Position numbers and translations under genes: made by a program | Origin: Glandiceps talaboti | Taxonomy: Eukaryota; Hemichordata; Enteropneusta; Spengelidae | Length of the DNA stretch: 64,000 nucleotides | Assembly (NCBI RefSeq): GCF_964340395.1 | Contig: NC_135560.1 | Coordinates: 3,213,998-3,277,997, forward strand | Reading direction: 5' to 3' | In this document: one piece after another, positions 20,595 through 33,950 of the stretch | Layout of the letters: every line of letters starts with the position of its first letter | How positions within the stretch are numbered: the first letter of the stretch is position 1 | Notes under the pieces: generated by a model | Seen by the model: only the letters and a program-made list of their open reading frames with translations | Database searches by the model: none | Told to the model about the DNA's origin: nothing

Positions 20595-22334
20595 TAGCGG
20601 TGAACGAACTTACGCATATCGTAAGTACAGTACTAGCAGTAGTAGTAAGAAAACCGTCTAGAAACGGGACAACTACCGATTACCAGATTTAACGATTTCG
20701 ATATTACCGTATCACTTTCTTCTAACGATGTCTTTAGACCTTAAAAAGTACAAAGATTCCCCCCCCCCCCCATTTTGGAGAAAACTGATACTCAATCAAT
20801 GAATTGTACGGTGTACGCCGGCGTACAGTTTGACGTTGTACTGAACGATAACAGCTGATAACAATTTGACGATTACCTATTGCGCTGACATTGATCATAC
20901 CTAGTATTCAACCGAAATAGCTATAAACATCATTTGATTAAAAAATTAAACTAGAATTTTGAGGGAATGCTATTGATTTTCGAACAAATGCAAAATTCAA
21001 CACCAAAATTTATTTACGGACGATACGATGGCGGCCAATGTACAACATATTATAATGTTGTTCAGGCCCCGGGGTCCAGACGATCGGGATTTCTTTTTTC
21101 AATCGTTCTCAAATCGAACAAGACTTTATTTCTGAGTGAAAAGTATTTTCGACTTACACCTCATAAACAAATCCAGTGAAAAAATGTAAAAAACTTTATA
21201 CTTTCAACAATTTTGTAAGTATACCGCGCAACTTAATTTTAAAACTTCGGACACCCGGCCCACCTGCCCCTTGCACTGTGCCCGCCATGTTGGATACGAT
21301 ACGAAACTCAGGTTTTAGACGCATCATAAATATATGTGACCGAAATAAAAGTTAAATTGTTTTAATCAAGATTAAATTATATTCATTGGGCTTTGAAGGA
21401 AAAAATGTCCAAGATGCAAGGCTTCAAAACAAAGATATGCTTTATACTGTACAACTACTAGTACAAGGGGGCATCCAGTTTACAAGTTTCATTTTGAAGC
21501 GACGGACATTTTCTCAATCGATCTAGAATTAAATAACTTCATTTCTGCCAGAATATTTTCGTCACACAGCCAAACCATATACTTTTGTTTTGATAGTATT
21601 GGGGTTTGTATTTCAAAAAGAGGTTACGAAATATTGGCTTTGAAACAGTAAAATACTACATTACGAAGAATGAGGCAGTGGTGTTCAACAATGTCCGACC
21701 GACTGCAGACATGATTTGACTTCTGACTGAATAATCTTTTTAGCTTAGAACTATCATAATAAACTATCAAATTTCTCCAAAAAAGGGGAATTATACTTAC
21801 AATTTTGGAATGATACTTACTGAAAAAGTTCTTCACTCAATCACTGTGGTCAGCCGAGCTCTGCACTCCACAACGGACTGAATCTGACGCGACAACTGTA
21901 AGTCACGTGACAATTTACGTTCGATGTAGCAAACAGAAGTTTTCAGCGCATTGTCAAATATATAACTTCTGAGGAGCAATTTTAGAAGGGCCCAATCACT
22001 ATATATTTTGGTTTTTGGGCGTAAAAATTAACAATAATCCTCGAGACTTGGCGAATATGTCCGTTTGAGTCTCGGTAACATGTATGTGGAGAGATAATAC
22101 AGATATTATATGAAAATTAAGATTTAAATTTAAAAAAACCTCACTTCCCCCCATGGTTGACTTTTTATGCATCGAACATATAAACTGTCGATTTTGGAGT
22201 CCCTGATATCACCAATTTAAATCAGTTCCTGTGGTTGAAACCTGATATATGAGATTGTATTATCATTCCCTGTTGTGTCAATCTTTAACACTTCAAGAGG
22301 CACATCGGAAAGTATTGAATCATAATCTCAAAAC
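20595..22334. other. Non-coding stretch
   Basis: A poly-C run lies at about 20760-20770. Nothing else recognised. The small open frames show no domain or splice support. Confidence 0.45.
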
Positions 22335-22424
22335 GTTAAGGGGAAACAAAATTTTCTCCCTAAAGATGATTTCCCCCTATGGTAGATTTTTTCCGCATGT
22401 ATATTCCCCCTAATCCTCAGATAG

Positions 22425-22425
<1 letters not shown>
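22335..22425. repeat. Short block related to the 77-bp array motif
   Basis: It carries 'ttaaggggaaacaaaattt', 'tctccctaaagatg', 'ccccctatggta' and 'gtatattcccccta', reminiscent of the palindromic core of the 10.6-13.9 kb monomer but too diverged to be a clean copy. Confidence 0.4.
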
Positions 22426-22498
<73 letters not shown>

Positions 22499-22554
22499 TA
22501 TTGCGCTCTGCCACTGCGGTATAGAGCACTGTCTTAGCAGATTGATACTCACCG

Positions 22555-22653
<99 letters not shown>

Positions 22654-22778
22654 CCTGACGATCGCACTATGCGTGAAACTCCGAGTTACAACCAAGAAAG
22701 AGTTCCAGTACTACCAAAACTATTACGCTCTGCCACTGCGGTATAGAGCACTATCTTAGCAGATTGATACTCACCGAG

Positions 22779-22868
<90 letters not shown>

Positions 22869-22894
22869 GTGTGTGTCTGTGTGTGTCTGTGTGT

Positions 22895-22940
<46 letters not shown>
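22426..22940. repeat. Compound (TA)n microsatellite with duplicated interludes
   Basis: Three long (TA)n tracts (about 22426-22495, 22556-22650 and 22779-22864) are separated by unique interludes. The last tract ends in (TG)n with tctg variants. The interlude 'gctctgccactgcggtatag' plus 'agcagattgatactcacc' occurs twice (22501-22556 and 22727-22777), so a tract-plus-interlude unit was duplicated. Confidence 0.9.
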
Positions 22941-22941
<1 letters not shown>

Positions 22942-23550
22942 TATATACAAGCAATTATTGTGTGTGTTCATTTATAAAGTTTCAATAAACATATTTGTAA
23001 CAATGTGGCCGTGCCCAAACAATTGAGATTCCATCATTTGGAATTTGAAGTCTGAATAGATAATACATTGTGTGTATGCATTATGCATTGATTTTATTTA
23101 TTTGTCCTTGATTACTCTCTCATCATAAAAATGGCAGTATTGTTAATCTCTTCATTCTCATCTCTGGAGGAAGCGTGTATAAGCTTTGTTGTAAAGGGAA
23201 TAGAATATTACGACAATTATAGATATCAAAAGGAGAATAATACGTGGAATATTATAAATTATGTATTTGTGGTCATTTGAATATCACGAGGTTAGGCAAC
23301 AGTCAATCCCTTCACATTGTAATATTGCGTGACTGTATATTACACTGTGTGCAGCATGGAATGTTACAGTTAAACACAAATACATAGTCATATACACATT
23401 TTGTTTTTTAAATGTACACCCAATGACACAGACATCTCATAAATATAATTACGTGTTAATCAGACTAAATGAATTAACTGTATATCATAAATAATTGATG
23501 AAATCGTTGATGAACTCTTTGCTTTGTAATATGTTGTAATATTTGTTTTT
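22941..23550. other. Non-coding stretch
   Basis: AT-rich, nothing recognised. Confidence 0.45.
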
Positions 23551-24757
23551 CCATGTCCAACATGGACAGGTATATTCCATCTACATGCATTAGTATGTCC
23601 AACATGGACAGGTATATTCCATCTACATCCATTAGTATGTCCAACATGGACAGGTATATTCCATCTACATTCATTAGTATGTCCAACATGGACAGGTATA
23701 TTCCATCTACATTCATTAGTATGTCCAACATGGACAGGTATATTCCATCTACATCCATTAGTATGTCCAACATGGACAGGTATATTCCATCTACATTCAT
23801 TAGTATGTCTACATGGAGTATATTCCATCTACATTTATTAGTATGTCCAACATGGACAGATATATTCCATCTACATTCATTAGTATGTCCAACATGGACA
23901 GATATATTCCATCTATATTCATTAGTATGTCCAACATGGACAGATATATTCCATCTACATTCATTAGTATGTCCAACATGGACAGGTATATTCCATCTAC
24001 ATTCATTAGTATGTCCAACATGGACAGGTATATTCCATCTACATTCATTAGTATGTCCAACATGGACAGGTATATTCCATCTACATTCATTAGTATGTCT
24101 ACATGGAGTATATTCCATCTACATTCATTAGTATGTCCACATGGAGTATATTCCATCTACATTCATTAGTATGTCCAATATGGACAGGTATATTCCATCT
24201 ACATTCATTAGTATGTCCACATGGAGTATATTCCATCTATATTCATTAGTATGTCCACATGGAGTATATTCCATCTACATTCATTAGTATGTCCAACATG
24301 GACAGGTATAGTCCATCTACATTCATTAGTATGTCCACATGGAGTATATTCCATCTACATTCATTAGTATGTTCACATGGAGTATATTCCATCTACATTC
24401 ATTAGTATGTTCACATGGAGTATATTCCATCTACACTCATTAGTATGTCCACATGGAGTATATTCCATCTACATTCATTAGTATGTCCACATGGAGTATA
24501 TTCCATCTACATTCATTAGTATGTCCACATGGAGTATATTCCATCTACATTCATTAGTATGTCCACATGGAGTATATTCCATCTACATTCATTAGTATGT
24601 CCACATTGAGTATATTTCATCTACATTCATTAGTATGTCCACATGGAGTATATTCCATCTACATTCATTAGTATGTTCACTTGGAGTATATTTCATCTAC
24701 ATTCATTAGTATGTTCACATGGAGTATATTCCATCTACATTCATTAGTATGTCCACA
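23551..24757. repeat. Minisatellite with 42-bp and 38-bp monomers
   Basis: The left half is mainly a 42-bp unit ('tgtccaacatggacaggta', 'tattccatctacattcatta', 'gta'). The right half is mainly a 38-bp form lacking four bases ('tgtccacatggagtatattc'). Both lengths mix around 24100-24310. The 42-bp form is divisible by three, which explains open frames on both strands. The core gtccaacatggac is nearly palindromic. Confidence 0.95.
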
Positions 24758-24769
24758 TGGTGTTGACAA

Positions 24770-26175
24770 TGGTTTGAACTATTTGAAACCCATTTAATAG
24801 AAATTTTGTCAGAATTAACCTATGTGCATATTATTGTAACGGGTGACTTTAATGCTCGAACGGGAAATGAAAAAGATTACATTTTAGATGACACTTTGAA
24901 CTTCATTGCAGATGATGCATACATATACGATGAGGACAGTTTTCATATTCCATGAGTGTTAAAGAACAAACTTGTGAATTCATGTGGACTTTCTCGTTTG
25001 TTACTTTGCAATGGGTTTAATTTACCTATACTAAACGATAGATCTGGTTCGGATGCAAATATTGGCGATTTTTACCTGCATTGCTAGTACAGGTGCAAGC
25101 GTTGTAGATTATGTATTAGTGTCGACGTCCTTTTCGATAAGTGTGTAAACTTTTCTTTTCCGATCCATGTAGAATCAGACCGTTTACCACTTACTTTCCA
25201 AATACCATTTGTCAAATCCGGGAACGCTGTTGTTTCAAAGCAGACATTGACAAAGTCTGTTTGGAATTCTGATCGTCAAGGAGATTTGTGGGAGTTTTTT
25301 AGAGGAAGACAACATAAACCGTCTTGATTATTTTGATCTGTTTATTGTAACATTGATCTGTTTATTGTAACATTTAATGAGATCTGTAACTCTGCTATTA
25401 AAAACTGCAACATGTTAAAGAAGTTTGTATTTAACGGGAACCATCAAAAACAGCCCTTATGGTTCGATAAAGATTGTAAAGTGTTAAAGTCAAGAAAGTA
25501 TATATGTCTAAAACTATTCGACTTTTTAGAATTACAGGGGATCTTTCCCTCTTGGATAACTTCCGTCAACTAAAAAGGGAGTTTAAAAATATCTGTCGTA
25601 TTAAATAAGAAACGTTTTTATCTTGAAAATGAAAGATGTAAGCTTTTAAAATTTCTTGGTGATCCGAAATCCTTTTGGTCTACCCTGTAGAAACTGACAT
25701 CTACATCTAGTCCTGTCAAATCACATAAATGGTTCAATAGCAATCTTTTCAATTTAAATGACGATGGTGAAGAGTTTGAACTTGCAGGTGAACGTTCTAC
25801 TCTTTAGATGAATTCATACCTGGACTTGAAAGTGACGTAAGTATGGAAGTTTTAAACTGTCCAATTACAGAAGAGGAAATCAGAATAAGCATGAACAATT
25901 TGAAGAATGATAAGTCCAGTCTAGTCCAGATGGTATACTAGGAGAATATTTAAAGGCAAATAGAGATTTCCTAAATCCATTCTTGGTGATTTTATTTCAC
26001 ATTATTTTTGACACTGGTTATTTCCCGAAAGAGTGGACAAGGTCAATAATTATACCTCTACACACAAAAAAGATCAACTAAGTTGCCACAAAATTACAGG
26101 GGGATCTCCCTGCTGAGTATTTAGTAAAACTTTTATGTTTATTTTGAATCATATTATTTGAATACCAATCTGAGA
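24770..26175 (+). pseudogene. Decayed LINE ORF2: endonuclease and start of reverse transcriptase
   Basis: Motifs in order: 'IIVTGDFNARTGNE' (the GDFN(A) signature of the exonuclease-endonuclease-phosphatase fold used by non-LTR elements), 'LLLCNGFNLPILNDRSG', 'VESDRLPLTFQI' (family SDH(x)P, with the catalytic His replaced by Arg), 'KQPLWFDKDCKVLKSRK', 'FPKEWTRSIIIPLH' and 'NYRGIS(L)LS'. There are many stops and frameshifts. The reading stops soon after the RT start, and a MITE follows at 26216. Clearly inactive. Confidence 0.8.
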
Positions 26176-26213
26176 GTGTTTTTTGTTTATACTTGGCCTC
26201 AACTGAACAGAAC

Positions 26214-26501
26214 TATGGAAGACCGGTGAGGACAGCGACCTGCCATCTTGCTATTCGCTGGACCGGCAAGTCATAGTCCGGGGTCATAGTACGCACGCCA
26301 GCGTTGTAATACGGGAACCGTTAGCCGGATTCGCTGGGAATATGCTACCTGACGTGCTGTATCTTGAAGGCGCCCCTAAAATAACCCCAAAATATCCTAA
26401 AGTAAAATAGAACAATTAAGTCGCAGTTTGCAACTGGCAGGCGCAGGTCGCAGTTTTGCAACTCGCAGGTCGCAGGTCGCTGTCCTCACCGGTCTTCCAT
26501 A
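26214..26501. mobile_element. TA-flanked MITE with 27-bp terminal inverted repeats
   Basis: The element 26216-26499 begins tggaagaccggtgaggacag and ends with its perfect inverted repeat (27 bp each: 26216-26242 and 26473-26499). It is flanked by TA on both sides, as expected for Tc1/mariner-type integration. The interior has no transposase and includes short 'caggtcgcag' direct repeats before the right terminus. Confidence 0.85.
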
Positions 26502-27247
26502 ATCATATACCTTTCGTATATCTTTCCTGTTGATAAGAGTTTGTAAATTGACTAAAAGACCTAGTAATCTTACATTGTCAGGTAAAAGTTGACTACTTTA
26601 TACTGATCTCACTATATATGATAGTGTCGAAATCAGCAAAAGGGGCAAACGGAAAGGAAAGAAAATTAAAATTGTTAAATCGTACACTGATGGCGCACTT
26701 TATGATAAACGAGCTAAACAGATGGAATAGCGCAATGCAATATTTTGGCTGCATTTAGTGTCAACGTGATCAAAGAATCACTGTACTGAGTTGAGTTTCC
26801 AAAGCTGACTACAATGTGCCAATAACTGTACAATATTGTATAAGTTATTCTAGAGATTTTAATTAGTAACATAACGAAAATGTTTGAAATCGTTTATTCC
26901 TTTAACAAGTGATGTGACGTGCCAAAAGATGTTCAGAGAATCAGAGTTCTCAAAATGTGCATGTCCTTGCTTGTAGAAACGATTGATATGAAGTTGGACA
27001 GTCAACAAATGATGATGTACCTGTGATGTCCTAATAACAAAATAATATATGAAGTGAACTCTCCTGTGATTTCACAACATTCCTAAATAAATAAATCAGA
27101 AACACCGTTACTCAACCTTCGATAATATCAGATTGGTGATGGATGACTGGCTGATCATATATGCTTCAATAAGTACGCAATAATAATAATGAATGAAAAG
27201 AAAATGATAACGATAATAATAGCTCCTGTTACTAGGGCTTTAAATTG
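26502..27247. other. Mostly non-coding; one short basic open frame
   Basis: At about 26590-26731 (plus) a frame reads 'YDSVEISKRGKRKGKK', 'IKIVKSYTDGALYDKR' to a stop. The composition is protein-like and strongly basic, but there is no convincing acceptor or start, so it could be a LINE remnant or chance. Nothing else recognised. Confidence 0.3.
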
Positions 27248-27339
27248 TGTATGTATGTATGTATGTATGTATGTATGTATGTGTGTATGTATGTATGTAT
27301 GTATGTATGTATGTATGTATGTATGTATGTATGTATGTG

Positions 27340-27379
<40 letters not shown>

Positions 27380-27480
27380 AAGTGGTTTTGTTTGTGTATG
27401 TATCTATGTATGTATGTATGTATGTATGTATGTGAGTGTGTGTGTGTGTGTGTGTGTGTGAGTGTGTGTGTGTGTGTGTT
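27248..27480. repeat. (TATG)n / (TA)n / (TG)n compound microsatellite
   Basis: (GTAT)n at about 27248-27338, (TA)n and (TG)n to about 27379, then (GTAT)n again to about 27433 and (TG)n to 27480. Simple-sequence DNA. Confidence 0.95.
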
Positions 27481-29440
27481 ACTTTACATTTGTATAGTGG
27501 GTTGCATTTGATGTTCACGGAATTCATTTTCCCCGTTTTATTTAAGCTATAAAATCTGATATTTTGTCCGTTGAAGTAAATAGAAATAATAATTAAAATA
27601 CATTATTGAAAGACACAGTGCTAAACTGACAAGAAAAAACCCAGCTAGTCTGATCTTTAAAACCACATTCTCGCAGAGTGATTTCTCTGCCCCGGACCAC
27701 AAATACAATACCTATAGGGAAACTTTCCAACGTGGTGGCAAAGAGACATTGTGGTTTTACGAGAATACAAAACACGTGATCCATAACGACTTAGCTAGTT
27801 CTTCATACCTGAAAATTGTTTTTGGAGAGAACATTGCAACCCATATTTTGCCAAATAGTACTTTAATTTGCGCTTTTATTCAATATGGCGCCTGTAAAAA
27901 GTGTTGTGAAATATTATCTTTTTCAGAGTATTCTTATAGACTTCCATTATTGATGACTTACACAGTCATAACATTTTATATTTGATCACATCTTTATTTT
28001 TCTCATATTTCACAGGAAACAGATTATGTAACCATGACATCAGAAAGGCATTATCCCCTTCTAAGCAATTATACATGTATTTCAAGACACACTTGAGTAT
28101 CTAATTTCATTTTATGGCAGTAGACAGCTCTCATTTGTATTGTGCAATAGAAGTGAGCGTGATTTGTGTCTTTGTAAGATCTAGTTAAATACTACCATGG
28201 CAACCGAGTTTTCTGCTCCCTGAGACAGATACAAACTAAAACTCTTGTTGTTCGATGTGGTAGATTACACAAGTTCGTGATAGTTGTGCCTCCTTTGTGT
28301 GGATATAATCATCCTGTAAGCAATGCATAGTGTAACCATTGGAAGTCTACAAAATGTACAATGTAAGATGATGGAAGTCATCACAAACACCAACCTACTG
28401 TGAGTATAATTAAACCAATGTCCATTCAATAGCTTACATATGATATGAATATTGTCACAACAATAATTTCAAATTGTGTATGTTTCAGTTAGCTGAAAGC
28501 TTGGTTCCCACTTTGATATATACAGTTTCTCAATACCAATCAAAGTCTTTCTGAACACAACATTACAACATCTCATTGTACAGTTAAAAGTATTTTATCA
28601 TTTGTACAACGTTATTCACCCTACGAATTACTAGTTTTGCAGCATACTGGTGCAACTTTTGTCTTGGTCGGTTCAAATGGCACAAAAAACCGAAAGCAAA
28701 ATTTTACAGATTACATTGCAGCATTTATGATGGTTATTTTGGAAATTTTATTATTGTGTTCAAAATATGTTGTGTATTGGTCAAATTTCTCATCCTTGTT
28801 TTTCAATTCACCTTTAAGAGAAGGTTTTGAAGAAGGGTTGAAACCTTAGCAGACAACTTCCGAACAAAATTCATGTTAAGTCTATATAATCATCTGTTGA
28901 CGAAGTCACTTGGTTTTTGATCTGACGCTAGCGCGCTGACGTTACTAACGGTTAGGACCTGACTGTGTCCTAATCTCATAGACTCGACTATTTGTTTGTG
29001 GGGGCGCTGTATTGTCATTTGCTCTCATTAAAATTCGACTTGCTCAACACAATCATAGGATAAATTGCGACGAGACAAGCCCACTAAATGTCTTTTTTCA
29101 CGGTTTTGTACGTACAGCAACTATAATTGACAGTAACATTATCTTTAAATTAGGAGAGAGTAACAATTAATGAACTAGATGTCACATACACCTGTAGACA
29201 CACTGATGACAGGTAAATTTAGTATAACAAAGAATATCAATTCACTACCTTGAAAACTTTCGTTAATTTATCGCCAAAATAAAACGTTTGGCATATACGT
29301 TCATTTCTACAAAGGGTGAAAGGGGGTGTCAAGAATGACCGAATTACATCACGTGACGTCTCTATCAGAAAGCTTTGGATCGTAGTTTGTAGTGTTACTA
29401 GCTGCAACTGAAATCTGTTTTGTTATATAGATATCATGAA
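27481..29440. other. Non-coding stretch
   Basis: Short inverted similarity at about 27658-27675 and 27748-27768 ('aaaccaca' and 'tgtggttt'). No exon or repeat family recognised. Confidence 0.4.
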
Positions 29441-29499
29441 TTACCTGAATAATACTGAATCACCTACATGTACGGGTAAACATATGTTGTGTAACTGTA

Positions 29500-29600
29500 C
29501 ACATAATAGGGTACATACAATAAACCAAATCAAATTGATTTTCGGGTCCGCACCCTAAAATCGTTGCCAGCCTGTTAATGTACTACTTATAAATGAAATC
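29500..29600 (-). repeat. Dispersed repeat shared with about 45485-45600
   Basis: The reverse complement of this region ('ggctgg', 'acgattttagggtg', 'ggacccgaaaatcaatt') matches the plus strand at 45489-45575 ('ggctggtt', 'gattttagggtgtgga', 'aaaaatcaatt'). Two diverged copies in opposite orientations. Confidence 0.55.
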
Positions 29601-32036
29601 GACCTCTTATTAACATGTACAGTGTACAGTTAAGATTACTACTTGCACGTTTAATCCCCGCACTTTAATAATTTCCCTGGCTAACTTTAAGACTTTTACT
29701 AAATTTAACATTTTTAAGATTTTAAATTACACGGAGCGGGAGTTAAACTTTCATAAGATAGCTAACTGGTGAATACAACTATGTAAACTTCCCGCCAACA
29801 CCTCGTGATGTAATAATAGATTGGTGACGATTGCTCTGTAGCTGTATAGGTATTGTACATCAGAGTACGTAGAGTCACCATTCAAATCAATATTGTGTGG
29901 ATTTACTGTTAAGAAACTAGTCTAGGTGCGAAATTAGTCGAGAATTCAAACCATTCAAATATTGATTAAATCAATGTGGTGCAATTATTGTGTTATTTCA
30001 CATTGAAGGATTCGTCTTTCATAATACAGCCATGTTACACAGTACAGCCGGTTAGCGACAAAAGACTTCCTTTCATCTATAATTGCAATTTAAAGTTTAG
30101 TAACTCGAGTAATCAACGTTCAAATATGTACCTTAACTCACTTAGTTACAAATACATGTACATGTATGCACTCTAACCTTTTCAGGATACATCGTGCCAT
30201 TTAGATACCATTAGCAACTACAAAAGAATTTCGTTCACACTTTACACTGATGAACACTTTGTCTTTATATTACTTCACTAGTTCAGTATTTCAATTGCCT
30301 AATCTCGATTTAGATGGACCAGTGATAAGTATCATATGCAAATATATGTGTGATTATTGGTGAAGAGTAAATGGTTTTGTACAAAGATTTACGACATTAA
30401 GTATTGGTCAACTTTGAAATAGTGAGAAACGGTGTGAAAATGATTGTGTCGCGCGCGTGTTACTTTTTACCGACTAACCGCATAGACATGTAAAACAGCC
30501 AATAGACATATGACTCATATGACTGTGGAATGAAAACCATGGGAATTAGGTTGGTTTTTAATAGGTAAACATATGGCACCAACTATCATCAAATATTAAA
30601 TAAACAATCAATTCATTATGTATTTATATAACGACAAATTTGGAATGAGTTGACATTTGTTCGTAATCCTTAGAGGGGAAGATCACATTCTGCGAGGCGT
30701 TCGACCTAGGACTTCCGATGTCACGTGTAACATGTGCTTAGCAAAGCCGCCATGGGTACATGAAACAATCAAACAATTTATCTTTTTACATCCGGGTTTA
30801 CGTAGTGCTGACAAAATTAAGTATAGTAACATATGCATACTTCTATCCTTGACTTTCACTTTAATCTAGTTCTATCGATATAGAACAAACCGTCAAACGA
30901 AACGTCCTGTGATGTTGTTTGTATTTTTTAAAGTTTGGTTGTACGTGTATCTTGTTTGATAGACTGTTAATTTTCTCACCTCAAGTTTGCATGTTTGGTT
31001 GAGATATGCGAAACTTGATTACTAGTACTTAGATGCAACACACTTTATAAAGATTAAATTTCAACATCATTTATAAAACATTGATATGATGTCAAGGTCT
31101 GATTGAGATTCACTAGATGACGTCACGTGTACAACAATGTTTTCACTGGCTAAACTTCTGCCATATCAAGTTTATTAGGCGACATATGATTAATGATAGC
31201 AATATATTTCATGATGTGAGAAGCTAACACATTGTGCAGTGTGTACTTTGTGAAGGTGCTTGAAATGAATATGATCCATAGAGCGTTACTGTACAATAAA
31301 TCATGACAATAAATAAATTAACATAGTTAATTAATAGTTAGATAGTTGAAATTAAAGTGGCACAAGCTGAGTTTTATCAGTTTTTTACTCGTCGGAGTGA
31401 AAATATTGACATAAACCTGGATTAAACTATTCAAATATTGATGTTGATGAATACCTTTTATGACGCTACAATTTTCTTTAACAGTGTTAGAACTGTTTCT
31501 CCACTGCAATCAATCACAGGTGATAATTACAATCATGTAAATGCTTCAGTAAAACGATACTACAAATACGGCCAGGAACAATTACGTCCCAAAACCTATA
31601 AACTCAGTTTGTGTCCATTTAGCTTCAAATACAAAACCATATGATTAATCAACATTTCAGTATTTACAGAGACAATCTACAACTTCGTTTTTCTCTGTTA
31701 TTTAGATTTATAGAGACTATTTGTGGTTACTCTATTCTCTATTAGCTTGTTTACTTATTGTAACTTGCTGCCATAAATCTCTATGTAAAACAAATAGTTC
31801 TGGGATACGAAAGAAATCGATTCAGACTATTTCAAAATTCAAAGATAATAACATGCAGTTTTCTAAAACTTCCATTTTCATATTATTTGAATTTCTTGTA
31901 AGTTAGGATATTACTAGGTTTTATTCTTGTCTATAAAATTAATAGGTTCAAGAATTTACATCATCACTTTTGGTAGATGATTTTCAATCGATGCGCATTG
32001 TTAAACAGCGAACGACCGTAATCTGCTGTGAGAAAT
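29601..32036. other. Non-coding stretch
   Basis: AT-rich with scattered tcacgtg-type motifs (30720, 31126) but no exon with splice support and no named repeat. Confidence 0.4.
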
Positions 32037-32405
32037 ATAAGCTATATCAGGACATACTCTGAAATGATAACACGTATGTCAACAATATAAGCTATATCAG
32101 GACATACTCTGAAATGATAACCATGTATGTCAACAATATATGCTATATCAGGACATACTCTGGAATGATAACCATATATGTCAAAAATATATGCTATATC
32201 AGAACATACTCTGAAATGATAACCATGTATGTCAACAATATAAGCTATATCTGGACATACTCTGAAATGATAACCATATATGTCAAAAATATATGCTATA
32301 TCAGAACATACTCTGAAATGATAACCATATATGTCAAAAATATATGCTATATCAGAACATACTCTGAAATGATAACCATATATGTCAAAAATATATGCTA
32401 TGTAA
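32037..32405. repeat. 51-bp minisatellite
   Basis: About seven copies of 'gctatatcaggacatactct', 'gaaatgataaccatgtatgt', 'caacaatata'. The first is 50 bp. Period 51 is divisible by three, giving open frames in both directions that I do not regard as coding. Confidence 0.95.
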
Positions 32406-32709
32406 ACCCTTAAACTTTTTACCGTAAACATGTATCGAAAATTACAGAACACCTTCCATTACAATGACTCAACGGCTGTGGCCTTGACAAAGTTAGAATA
32501 AATCCCAAAATCCTATTTCACTACTTTATCATCTGTCTTCAGTGAACATATGTTTGTACACTAATCTATCTCTACGTTTTCAGGTACAAAAATAATCCGT
32601 ACAGATGGATTAATGGATCATACATCATAATATGTGATGAATTATAGGAAGAGTCTCATTACATGGTGGATTCAAATTCTATGCTACAAATATGACAAAT
32701 GACTTATTG
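32406..32709. other. Spacer between two minisatellites
   Basis: Nothing recognised. Confidence 0.45.
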
Positions 32710-33950
32710 AAATACAAATGCGAGACTCATTACAAGTACGAGACTCAATACAAGTACGAGACTCAATACAAGTACGAGACTCAATACAAGTACGAGACTC
32801 AATACAAGTACGAGACTCAATACAAATACGAGACTCGTTACAAGTACGAGACTCAATACAAGTACGAGACTCAATACAAGTACGAGACTCAATACAAGTA
32901 CGAGACTCAATACAAGTACGAGACTCAATACAAGTACGAGACTCAATACAAATGCGAGACTCAATACAAGTACGAGACTCAATACAAATGCGAGACTCAA
33001 TACAAGTACGAGACTCAATACAAGTACGAGACTCAATACAAATGCGAGACTCAATACAAGTACGAGACTCAATACAAATGCGAGACTCAATACAAGTACG
33101 AGACTCAATACAAGTACGAGACTCAATACAAGTACGAGACTCATTACAAGTACGAGACTCAATACAAGTACGAGACTCAATACAAATACGAGACTCGTTA
33201 CAAGTACGAGACTCAATACAAATACGAGACTCAATACAAGTACGAGACTCAATACAAGTACGAGACTCAATACAAGTACGAGACTCATTACAAGTACGAG
33301 ACTCAATACAAGTACGAGATTCAATACAAGTACGAGACTCAATACAAGTACGAGACTCAATACAAGTACGAGACTCAATACAAGTACGAGACTCAATACA
33401 AGTACGAGACTCAATACAAGTACGAGACTCAATACAAGTACGAGACTCAATACAAGTACGAGACTCAATACAAGTACGAGACTCATTACAAGTACGAGAC
33501 TCAATACAAGTACGAGATTCAATACAAGTACGAGATTCAATACAAGTACGAGACTCAATACAAGTACGAGACTCAATACAAGTACGAGACTCAATACAAG
33601 TACGAGACTCAATACAAGTACGAGACTCAATACAAGTACGAGACTCAATACAAGTACGAGACTCAATACAAGTACGAGACTCAATACAAGTACGAGACTC
33701 AATACAAGTACGAGACTCAATACAAGTACGAGACTCAATACAAGTACGAGACTCAATACAAGTACGAGACTCAATACAAGTACGAGACTCAATACAAGTA
33801 CGAGACTCAATACAAGTACGAGACTCAATACAAGTACGAGACTCAATACAAGTACGAGACTCATTACAAGTACGAGACTCAATACAAGTACGAGACTCAA
33901 TACAAGTACGAGACTCAATACAAGTACGAGACTCAATACAAACGACATAG
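32710..33950. repeat. 18-bp minisatellite, about 68 copies
   Basis: The unit is tacaagtacgagactcaa, with variants aaatgcgag, actcatta, actcgtta and gagattcaa. It is open in several frames (YKYETQ, QVRDSI, and LVLVLS on the other strand), as expected for a period of 18. Variants recur as blocks: cattacaag with a gagattc two units later occurs at about 33285 and 33483 (11 units apart), and aaatacgagactcgttac at 32822 and 33182 (20 units apart). This implies block duplication. Confidence 0.95.

Noticed and set aside
22496-22560. Possible tRNA-like or tRNA-derived SINE head ('ctctgccactgcggtatagagc')
   Set aside because: No B-box (GGTTCGANNCC) or cloverleaf could be assembled around it. It is just the interlude between (TA)n tracts.
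23460-24169. Overlapping frames of 115-214 codons on both strands
   Set aside because: Products of the 42-bp repeat. No start, splice or domain evidence.
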